NCBI GenBank assembly: GCA_034211175.1 | Contig: JAXHUH010000268.1 | Location: 1-40,326, forward strand | Source of the DNA: JAXHUH01 sp034211175 | Lineage (GTDB): Bacteria; Actinomycetota; Acidimicrobiia; Acidimicrobiales; CAIXPF01 | Direction of reading: 5' to 3' | Length of the DNA stretch: 40,326 bases | Shown: piece after piece, positions 13,778 through 20,287 of the stretch | Position numbering within the stretch: the stretch's first letter is position 1 | Layout: each line of letters opens with the position of its first letter | Position numbers and translations under genes: made by a program | The notes under the pieces: generated by a model | What the model was told of the DNA's origin: nothing | Seen by the model: the letters and a program-made list of their open reading frames with translations, nothing else | Database searches by the model: none

Positions 13778-15379
13778 TCACGACAGGAAGCTCTCGACCA
13801 GGGTCTGGACCGTGAGCGCCCAGCCGTCGACGAGCACGAACAGCAGCAGCTTGAACGGCAGGGAGATGACGACGGGCGGGACCATGACCATGCCCATCGA
13901 CATCAGCGCCGCCGAGGTCACGAGGTCGATGACGACGAACGGGACGAACACCACGAACCCGATCAGGAACCCCGCGCGCAGCTCGCTCAGTGCGAACGCG
14001 GGCACGAGCGTCGCCGTGCCGATGTCGTCCTCGTTGACCGGGCGATCGTCGTCGGCGAGGCGGGCGAAGAGGGCGAGGTCCTGCTCGCGCACCTGGGAGA
14101 ACATGAAGTCGCGCAGCGGCTCCATGCCCTCGTCGTAGGCGGTGGCCTGGTCGATGTCGCCGGCCAGGTACGGCTGGATCGCCTCGTCGTTCACCTCGCC
14201 CAGGGTCGGGCCCATGATGAACAGGGTCAGGAACAGCGACAGCCCGATCAGCACCTGGTTGGGCGGCACCCCCTGGAGCCCGATGGCGTTGCGGGTGAGG
14301 CCGAGCACGATGATGATCCGGGTGAACGAGGTCATCAGCATCAACATCGCCGGGGCGAGCGCGATGACCGTGAGCAGGATGATGATGGTCAGCGGCTGGG
14401 TCGCCGAGCCGTCCTCGTCGGTGGGGATGTCGAGCCGCAGAACGGGGTCCGCCGGGTCGGCCGGCTCGGGCGGGTCCGTCTCGACCTGCTGAGGCGTCTG
14501 GGGCACCGCGGGGACACCGGGCACCGCGTCGGCCGGCGTCTCGTTCGGGGCGACCGTCGTCGCCGTCGGGTCGTCGGGCTCCTGGGCGCCGGCATCGGTG
14601 GCCGTCGCGGCCACGAAGACCATCGCGCCGACGGCGAGGCCCACGAGGACCAGCGGCCCCCGCCACCACGGCGCCGAGGAGGAGGAGCGGGAGGAGGGGG
14701 AGGGGGAGGGTCGGCGCTGACGATGGGTCGCCGGCTGGCCCCGTCGGGCCCACGCCTCGGCGAGCGCCGCGCCGAACGGCATCGTCGCCGGGCGCTCGCG
14801 GCCACCGGTCGCGGCCGGCGCGACCACGTCCCCGCCGGAACCGTCGGAACCCGCGGCGTCGTCGTCCGCCGCAGGGCCCCGGTCATCGTCCGACCCGGCA
14901 CTGCCAGCTGACCCGGCACTGCCAGCTGACCCGGCACTGCCATCTGACCCGACACCGTCGTCGCCCGCAGCCGGGCCGCGGCCTTCGCTTCCGGCCCCGG
15001 GACCGTCGCCCACCCCGTCTCGCGCGCCATCGATCCCGTCGCGCAGGTCCAGACCGTCGAGACCAGCGAGACCGTCCGGACCGGCGAGACGATCCCGACC
15101 ACCCAGCTCGTCGGGGGCGAGCTCGCCGACGACCTCGATGCGCTCGCCGTTCACGGCGAGCGCCACGAACCGGGGGCCGATCCGCACGAGCACGACCGAC
15201 GCCGACCGGCTGAGCGCGACCCGCTCCACGATCTCGAGGCGGGACGGCGGGCCCGGCCGGCGACGCAGCGCGAGCAGGCCGAACAGCCCGCCGGGATGGC
15301 GCCCCATGGCCCGCAGGGTGACGACCAGCGCGCCGAGCACGAGCGCGACGGTCACGAGCGTTCGCAGGATGTCCAGCAC
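13778..15379 (-). CDS. fliP: FliO-FliP fusion protein of the flagellar export gate
   Basis: One uninterrupted 533-residue frame carries two proteins that are usually separate. Residues 1-90 look like FliO: one membrane helix (LRTLVTVALVLGALVVTLRA) then a small basic domain (LEIVERVALSRSASVVLVRIG). Residues ~90-235 are a low-complexity acidic linker with SAG repeats. A hydrophobic stretch (~240-260, ending DAGAQ) looks like a FliP signal sequence. FliP follows from ~325: LMLMTSFTRIIIVLGLTRNAIG, GVPPNQVLIGLSLFLTLFIMGPT and a hydrophobic C-terminus. FliP forms the export-channel pentamer with FliQ and FliR; FliO helps assemble it. The GTG start follows GGAGGTGA. Internal initiation or processing could release FliP separately; this cannot be seen from DNA. 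Confidence 0.9.
   Translation of the reverse strand: MLDILRTLVTVALVLGALVVTLRAMGRHPGGLFGLLALRRRPGPPSRLEIVERVALSRSASVVLVRIGPRFVALAVNGERIEVVGELAPDELGGRDRLAGPDGLAGLDGLDLRDGIDGARDGVGDGPGAGSEGRGPAAGDDGVGSDGSAGSAGSAGSAGSAGSDDDRGPAADDDAAGSDGSGGDVVAPAATGGRERPATMPFGAALAEAWARRGQPATHRQRRPSPSPSSRSSSSAPWWRGPLVLVGLAVGAMVFVAATATDAGAQEPDDPTATTVAPNETPADAVPGVPAVPQTPQQVETDPPEPADPADPVLRLDIPTDEDGSATQPLTIIILLTVIALAPAMLMLMTSFTRIIIVLGLTRNAIGLQGVPPNQVLIGLSLFLTLFIMGPTLGEVNDEAIQPYLAGDIDQATAYDEGMEPLRDFMFSQVREQDLALFARLADDDRPVNEDDIGTATLVPAFALSELRAGFLIGFVVFVPFVVIDLVTSAALMSMGMVMVPPVVISLPFKLLLFVLVDGWALTVQTLVESFLS
14895..14948 (-). repeat. Three tandem 18-base repeats in the FliO-FliP linker
   Basis: CCGGCACTGCCAGCTGAC at 14895-14912 and 14913-14930 is followed by a one-base variant at 14931-14948. 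On the coding strand it encodes the repeated Ser-Ala-Gly linker between the FliO and FliP parts. Confidence 0.9.
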
Positions 15380-15445
15380 CGGACCGTCACCTCCTTCGTG
15401 GCGCGCCGGCGGTCGGTCCCGTCGCTCGGGCGCGCGTCCCCGGGG

Positions 15446-15907
15446 TCACTCGTCGGCGCCGGGCGTGACGATCTCGTCCACCCGAACGCCGAAGTCGTCG
15501 CCCACCGTCACGATCCGGCCCCGGGCGACCACGGTGCCGTTGACCAGGATCTCGGCCGGTTCGTCGACCGTCCGGTCCAGTTCGATGATCGCCCCCGGCC
15601 CGAGCGCCAGCAGGTGGCGCAACGGCACCCGGGCACGTCCGAGCTCGACGCTGAGCTCGAGCTCGATGTCGGACAGATGGCGCAGGTCACGGGGCTCGAC
15701 GGTGCCGGATGAGCCCGCGCCGAGGTCCGGGTACGCGGCCTCCGACACGGGCACGGACGGGCCCGCGTCCCCCTCACCCTCGGTCGCGTCGACCCCGGCG
15801 GTCGCCGCGCTCTGCTTGTAGGCGTCGCGGGCGGCCTCCTCCCGCGCGTCACCGCCGGCGTCGGCGGCGTCGGCGGGTGTGGCGTCCTCGGCGGCGTCAT
15901 CGCTCAC
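15446..15907 (-). CDS. fliN: Flagellar motor switch protein FliN
   Basis: C-ring component. The GTG start at 15907 overlaps the fliM stop by 4 bases (GTGA) and gives a 153-residue protein. The first ~80 residues are acidic and disordered (SDDAAEDATPADAADAGGD and similar). The C-terminal SpoA-type domain is clear: LSDIELELSVELGRARVPLRHLLALGPGAIIELDR, then EILVNGTVVARGRIVTVGDDFGVRVDEI. FliN with FliM makes the switch complex below the MS ring and helps dock the export ATPase complex. The overlap indicates coupled translation with FliM. Confidence 0.95.
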   Translation of the reverse strand: MSDDAAEDATPADAADAGGDAREEAARDAYKQSAATAGVDATEGEGDAGPSVPVSEAAYPDLGAGSSGTVEPRDLRHLSDIELELSVELGRARVPLRHLLALGPGAIIELDRTVDEPAEILVNGTVVARGRIVTVGDDFGVRVDEIVTPGADE

Positions 15908-16725
15908 GAACGACTCCCCACCTTGCCGAGGAGGAGGTTCTCGACCTCGACCGCGATCCGCCCACCGGACGAGCCGGAGCGCACGACCAGCATCGGCTTG
16001 CCCTCGACCTCCCCGATCAGCGGGTGGTCGTGGCGGTGATCGAGGCGCACGACGTCGCCCGCCTGCAGTGAGGCGAGCTCGCCGGCGGTGATCGGGGTGG
16101 CGGCGAAACGGACGCTCATCATGATCGGTACGTCCTGGAGGGCCACGGCCATCGACACCGACTCGCCGGGGCGACCGCCGAGCATCTGGTGGAGCACGAT
16201 CGCCGCCTCGAGCCGCTTCCCGCAGACGGCGACCACGATCCCGACGACCAGCGCGCGGGTCGTCGCCCGGGCCTCGGCCGCGGGCTCGGCCACGACGATC
16301 TCCGAGTCGTCGTCGGCGCCGAGCGCAACCCACACGTCGACCAAGGCGCCGGTGAGCCGCCGGGCGACGAGGCGCTGCTCGAACGCACTCGGCACGCGCT
16401 CCTCGATGATGGCCCGCCCTCCCATGAACAGGTCACCGAGCGCGACGATCGTCGAGGGCGCCATCAGCACCCCGCCCATCGTGCGGTGGATTCCCTCGTG
16501 TCCGATGCTCCTGATCTCCATCGCGAGCCTGTCCGCGGTCGGTTGGAGCTCCGGATCGACGACGTCGAACGACTCGAGCTCGATCTCGACGTCCCGCCCG
16601 GTCGTCGACGACAGGCGGACCGCCGAGGAGGCGAGTCCCCGCACGAGCGCATCGCGCGCACGCTGCTGCTCGACAGGCGGCGGATCTGCGTCTCGTCGGA
16701 GGTCGTATTCGCGCAGCTCTCCCAC
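15904..16725 (-). CDS. fliM: Flagellar motor switch protein FliM (short N-terminus)
   Basis: C-ring switch protein, 273 residues against ~330 in enteric bacteria. The GTG start gives MGELREYDLRRDADPPPVEQQRARDALVRGL, corresponding to the family's Y-D-x-R-R segment. The middle domain carries FLMGG-like LGDLFMGGRAI and AFEQRLVARRLTGAL; the C-terminal SpoA-like domain ends VEVENLLLGKVGSR. The upstream frame reaches a stop at 16789-16791 without another start, so the N-terminal CheY-P-binding peptide (EIDALL type) is absent. It is first gene of the export-gate operon and divergent from alkB. Confidence 0.9.
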   Translation of the reverse strand: MGELREYDLRRDADPPPVEQQRARDALVRGLASSAVRLSSTTGRDVEIELESFDVVDPELQPTADRLAMEIRSIGHEGIHRTMGGVLMAPSTIVALGDLFMGGRAIIEERVPSAFEQRLVARRLTGALVDVWVALGADDDSEIVVAEPAAEARATTRALVVGIVVAVCGKRLEAAIVLHQMLGGRPGESVSMAVALQDVPIMMSVRFAATPITAGELASLQAGDVVRLDHRHDHPLIGEVEGKPMLVVRSGSSGGRIAVEVENLLLGKVGSRS

Positions 16726-16941
16726 GGGACCTGAATCAGCCGACCGACGGTTCCCGGCCGGCGAGGACCTTCGTCCCGACGACCGGTGTCACGGGGCTCG
16801 GCCGGTGCTGCTGCATCCCATCACTCCGCTCGTCGGACCTGTTCGCCAGAGCAGAGCATCGGCACGTGCACCGCCCCCCTTTACGGGCACCGACCCCCGC
16901 GGGGGACCGTTTCGTCGTCCGCGACGGGCGGCCGAGGACAA

Positions 16942-16955
16942 CGAACACCTGTTCG
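16942..16955 (+). promoter_or_regulatory. LexA/SOS box upstream of the alkB-like gene
   Basis: CGAACACCTGTTCG is an exact palindrome apart from its central two bases and fits the Gram-positive/actinobacterial SOS form CGAAC-N4-GTTCG. It lies 33 bases before the AlkB-like ATG, just upstream of the -10 box. The right half lies within a 15-base direct repeat (16837-16851 and 16947-16961); the other copy has only a half-site. It could also affect divergent fliM transcription. Confidence 0.7.
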
Positions 16956-16976
16956 CCAGAGGCTCGTGGGTGCGGG

Positions 16977-16982
16977 TACCAT
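16977..16982 (+). promoter_or_regulatory. -10 box for leaderless alkB transcription
   Basis: TACCAT ends 6 bases before the ATG at 16989, so transcription would begin at the start codon. No ribosome site is present upstream, which supports a leaderless mRNA. Confidence 0.5.
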
Positions 16983-16988
16983 CGGGCC

Positions 16989-17690
16989 ATGGCCCGGGCC
17001 CCGGTCAACCCGCCGAACGTCCTGTCGAAGACCGCCGCGACGCCGATCCGCCGGGGGCTGGCGCTCGTCCGCCAACCATCGTTGCTCGGTGGTGGGCCGC
17101 CATCGCCCGACCGCTCGTTCACCTCGATGCGGCGGACGACGCTGGCCGGCGGCGCGTGGGTCGATCACCAGGATGGATGGCTGGCGGGTGACGACACGCT
17201 GTTCACCGATCTGGTGTCCCGCACCTCGTGGAACGAGCACCGTCGCCCGATGTACGACAGGGTGGTGGACGTGCCCCGGCTCACGGCCACCCATCCGGGG
17301 GACACCGGCGGCCACGAGCTCCTCGACCACCTCGCCGACCTGCTCTCGGCCCGCTACGGGCTGCCGCTCGACCGCGTGAGCCTGGCCCTCTACCGCGACG
17401 GCGCCGACAGCGTCGCCCCCCACGGGGACCGCATCGGCCGCGACGCCGAGCGGGCGGTGGTCGCCTCCGTGTCCCTCGGGGAGCGGCGCCGGTTCCTGCT
17501 GCGGCCGGCCGACGGGGGCGGGCGCACCCTCACGTGGAACCTCGGCGGCGGCGACCTCATCGTCATGGGCGGGACCTGCCAGCGGACCTGGCGGCACGCC
17601 GTGCCCAAGGCGGCGGGCGCGGGACCTCGCATCTGCGTGATGTTCCGCCACGGTCCCGACGCGATCATCCCCGGGGAGGACCCGGGCTAG
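16989..17690 (+). CDS. AlkB-like Fe(II)/2-oxoglutarate dioxygenase
   Basis: Predicted repair enzyme that oxidatively removes alkyl groups from DNA or RNA bases. The 233-residue product has the iron ligands His145 and Asp147 (APHGDRI) and His203 (WRHAVP), followed by arginines for 2-oxoglutarate (PRICVMFR). SLGERRRFLLRP, LTWNLGGGDLIVMGGTCQRTWRH and LALYRDGADSVAPH are characteristic of the AlkB family. The ATG at 16989 was chosen for its leaderless -10 box and LexA-type box just upstream. The FAD oxidoreductase gene starts 30 bases after its stop and may be co-transcribed. DNA repair is inferred from family and SOS box; some AlkB homologues act on other substrates. Confidence 0.9.
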   Translation: MARAPVNPPNVLSKTAATPIRRGLALVRQPSLLGGGPPSPDRSFTSMRRTTLAGGAWVDHQDGWLAGDDTLFTDLVSRTSWNEHRRPMYDRVVDVPRLTATHPGDTGGHELLDHLADLLSARYGLPLDRVSLALYRDGADSVAPHGDRIGRDAERAVVASVSLGERRRFLLRPADGGGRTLTWNLGGGDLIVMGGTCQRTWRHAVPKAAGAGPRICVMFRHGPDAIIPGEDPG

Positions 17691-17720
17691 CGCGGGCCGA
17701 CGAGCGAGGAGACCTCAGTG

Positions 17721-18845
17721 ATGGAGCGAGCAGGAGCGGTCGTGATCGGCGGTGGCATCGCCGGCGTGTCGGCCGCCCACCACCTGGCGACCCGCACCGA
17801 CGTGGTGCTCCTCGAGGCCCACCCGACGCTCGCCCATCACACGACCGGCCGCTCCGCGGCGATGTATCTGGAGAACTACGGCACCGACGCCGTCCGCCAC
17901 CTAACGCTGGCCAGCAAGCCGTTCCTCGAGCAGCCGCCGGCGGGCACGACCGACGCCCCGCTGCTCGAGCCCCGCGGCATGCTCTCGGCCGGCGGGCCCG
18001 ATCAGGTCGCGGCGCTCGAGGCCCTGGCCGAGCGGGGGCGGTCGCTCGTCGAGTCGATCCGCTTCGTCGACGGCGCCGAGGCGGTGGCGATCTGCCCACT
18101 CCTGCGCCTCGAGTGGGTCGCGGCCGCCGTCTGGGAGCCCGACGCCCGGAGCATGGACGTCGGCGCGCTCCACCAGGCGTTCGTGCGGGGCCTGCGGGCG
18201 GCCAACGGGCGCATCATCACCGACGCTCCGGTCCGCTCCCTCGTCCGGGGCGACGACGGTTGGCACGTCGAGGCCGGCGAGCACCGCGTCGTGGCCGGAC
18301 TGGTCGTGAACGCGGCCGGCGCCTGGGCCGACGAGATGGCGACCATGGCGGGCCTGCGCCCGGTCGGGCTCCGGCCGCTGCGCCGCACCGCGTTCACGGT
18401 CGCCGCGCCCGACGGGCTCGACGTGGCCGCGCTCCCCCTGGTCCACGCGGCCGACGACAGCTTCTACGTGAAGCCCGAGGGTCCGCAGCTGCTGTGCTCG
18501 CCGGCCGACGAGACGCCGTCCGAGCCGTGCGACGCGAAGCCGGAGGAGCTCGACGTCGCCCGGGCGATCGACGCCATCGGGGCGGCCACGACCCTCGCCA
18601 TCCGCTCGGTGCGGCGGTCGTGGGCCGGTCTGCGCACCTTCGCCCCCGACCGCGAGCCGGTCCTCGGCCCCGACCCGGACGACGAGACGTTCGTGTGGTG
18701 CGCCGGCCAGGGCGGCACCGGCATCCAGACCGCACCGGCCGCCGGCGCCCTGACCGCGGCGCTGGCCCTCGGCGTGGGCGACGGCGAGCTGGCTGACGGC
18801 ACGACGGTCGACCTCACCACCGTGCTCCCCGACCGCCTCCGTTGA
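17721..18845 (+). CDS. FAD-dependent D-amino-acid dehydrogenase-like oxidoreductase (DauA type)
   Basis: A 374-residue flavoenzyme of the DAO/DadA family. The N-terminus has the FAD-binding GGGIAG turn (residues 10-15) followed by SAAHHLATRTDVVLLEA; LVVNAAGAWADEMA is the typical second FAD region, and the end has SWAGLRTFAPDREPVLGPDP and GQGGTGIQTAPAAG. The pattern is close to D-arginine dehydrogenase DauA and to glycine/sarcosine oxidase relatives, so oxidation of a D- or N-substituted amino acid is likely. The ATG at 17721 (GTG at 17718 directly before it) has AGGAGA upstream. It follows the AlkB gene by 30 bases; the functional connection, if any, is unknown. Confidence 0.85.
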   Translation: MERAGAVVIGGGIAGVSAAHHLATRTDVVLLEAHPTLAHHTTGRSAAMYLENYGTDAVRHLTLASKPFLEQPPAGTTDAPLLEPRGMLSAGGPDQVAALEALAERGRSLVESIRFVDGAEAVAICPLLRLEWVAAAVWEPDARSMDVGALHQAFVRGLRAANGRIITDAPVRSLVRGDDGWHVEAGEHRVVAGLVVNAAGAWADEMATMAGLRPVGLRPLRRTAFTVAAPDGLDVAALPLVHAADDSFYVKPEGPQLLCSPADETPSEPCDAKPEELDVARAIDAIGAATTLAIRSVRRSWAGLRTFAPDREPVLGPDPDDETFVWCAGQGGTGIQTAPAAGALTAALALGVGDGELADGTTVDLTTVLPDRLR

Positions 18846-18912
18846 CGGCACCCGCCACCGCGTCGACCACCGCTCGACCGCGAGAGGCATGGCAACGCGA
18901 ACCGCGGCGAGG

Positions 18913-18934
18913 TACGGTCATGCAAGCGCTTACA
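18913..18934 (+). promoter_or_regulatory. -10 box and LacI-type operator of the regulator gene
   Basis: TACGGT (18913-18918) is followed after two bases by TGCAAGCGCTTACA (18921-18934). The operator overlaps the expected start site, as autorepression would require. The last 11 bases (AAGCGCTTACA) are identical to those of the operator at the sugar ABC promoter (6640-6653), with the same -10 spacing to within one base. Confidence 0.8.
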
Positions 18935-18999
18935 TCGGTCCGCCCTCGTGCGGGCGGACCTCCTCATCTGCGGCATCCGGGAGCGATGGCGGAGCAGCC

Positions 19000-20028
19000 A
19001 TGAAGCCTGGTCGACGAGTATCCCGAGCCACGATCGAGGATGTCGCCGCGGCGGCCGGTGTCTCCGTGGCCACCGTGAGCCGGGCGCTGCGCGGCATGTC
19101 CAACGTGGCACCCCACACCCGCGACCGGGTGTTCGCCGTCGCCGACCAGCTCAAGTACCGGGCCGACCCCCACGCGTCCCGCCTCGCCCGGGGCCGGACC
19201 AACACCGTGGCCATGGCCGTCCCCGCGTTGAGCGGCTGGTACTTCTCCCGGGTCGTCGCCGGCGCCGAGCGCGTCCTGTCGGGCGAGGGCTACGACCTCC
19301 TCCTCTACGGCGTCTCGAGCGCCGAGGAGCGCGAGGGCCGCATCTCCGGTGGCGTGCCGCTCCACGAGCGCGCCGACGGGCTGATCCTGGTCGACCTCCG
19401 CCTGCCCGTCGACGATCTCCGCCACCTCGCCGGCACCGGCGGCCAGGTGGTCACGATCGGGTTCACGACCGGCTACTTCCCGGCCGTCAAGATCGACAAC
19501 GTCGAGGCGGCCCGCCGGGCCACCCGCCACCTGATCGAGTCCGGCCACACCGACCTCGGCCTGGTCTCCGGCGTCCCCGACGTCCTGGAGTTCACGGTCC
19601 CCGAGGACCGCCGGACCGGCTTCCTGTCCGCGCTCGACGACGCCGGGATCACCTACCACCCGGAGTGGGACGTCCCCGGCGACTTCACAATCGACGGCGG
19701 GCGCCGGGCCTTCGAGCAGCTCCTGGCGGCCGACGAGCGCCCGACGGCGGTGTTCGTCCAGTCGGACGAGATGGCGTTCGGCGCCATGCAGGCGGCGCGC
19801 GAGCACGGGGTGCGCATCCCCGAGGACCTGTCGCTCATCGGGTTCGACGACCACGACGTGTCCGCGGCCGTGGGCCTCACCACGATCCGCCAGCCGATCG
19901 TCGCCCAGGGCGCGGCGGCGGCCCGGGCGCTGCTCGACCGGATCGACGGCCGCGAGGGCGACGGGACCGTCATCTCGTTCCCCACCGAGCTCGTCACCCG
20001 CAGCACCGTCGCACCACCCGCCCGCTGA
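19000..20028 (+). CDS. LacI-family transcriptional regulator
   Basis: Sugar-responsive repressor, 342 residues from the ATG at 19000 (preceded by GGAG). The N-terminal helix-turn-helix reads ATIEDVAAAAGVSVATVSRALRG, with the hinge region LKYRADPHASRLARGRTNT and a periplasmic-binding-protein-like sensor domain (AMAVPALSGWYFSRVVAGAER; SLIGFDDHDVSAAVGLTTIRQP near the end). An earlier in-frame ATG at 18889 would place the operator inside the coding region and is rejected. Operators here and at the sugar ABC operon suggest it controls that transporter and itself. The neighbouring oxidoreductase and deaminase genes carry no such operator. Confidence 0.95.
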   Translation: MKPGRRVSRATIEDVAAAAGVSVATVSRALRGMSNVAPHTRDRVFAVADQLKYRADPHASRLARGRTNTVAMAVPALSGWYFSRVVAGAERVLSGEGYDLLLYGVSSAEEREGRISGGVPLHERADGLILVDLRLPVDDLRHLAGTGGQVVTIGFTTGYFPAVKIDNVEAARRATRHLIESGHTDLGLVSGVPDVLEFTVPEDRRTGFLSALDDAGITYHPEWDVPGDFTIDGGRRAFEQLLAADERPTAVFVQSDEMAFGAMQAAREHGVRIPEDLSLIGFDDHDVSAAVGLTTIRQPIVAQGAAAARALLDRIDGREGDGTVISFPTELVTRSTVAPPAR

Positions 20029-20053
20029 GCAGGCACCCCCCGACCCGACCACC

Positions 20054-20117
20054 CCAACCCGAACTGGACCCCACGGAGTGCCACCGGTGGCATTCTGCGC
20101 GGGCCAGAACGGGTTGG
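20054..20117. repeat. Third copy of the intergenic repeat, with terminal inverted repeats
   Basis: CCAACCCGAACTGG (20054-20067) is mirrored by CCAGAACGGGTTGG (20104-20117), 12 of 14 positions complementary. In the centre is a perfect palindrome TGCCACCGGTGGCA (20079-20092). Start (CCGAACTGG) and end (GAACGGGTTGG) match the repeat at 6867-6924 and overall length is nearly equal (59 and 58). It lies just after the LacI gene and could also act as its terminator. Confidence 0.6.
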
Positions 20118-20287
20118 TCAGGGCCGGCGCGAGTCGGGACGGTGGCGGCGGCCGGCGGCGACGGCACGGGCGAGGACGTCGTGCGGGCTCGCCGTGTCGT
20201 CGGTGTGCTGGGTCGTGGGCCACGATGACGGGCCGAGATCACGCGCTCGACATCGCAGCCCGACATCGCCGCCCGAGGAGCCACGCC

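Noticed and set aside
14895..14948. CRISPR-like array
   Set aside because: The repeats are contiguous 18-base units without spacers, inside a coding linker.
16736..17122. Minus-strand 128-codon frame upstream of fliM
   Set aside because: Antisense to the alkB promoter and 5' end; composition is shadow-like and no ribosome site is present.
18889..18999. Longer LacI start at ATG 18889
   Set aside because: It would put the promoter -10 and operator inside the coding sequence; the helix-turn-helix starts normally from ATG 19000.
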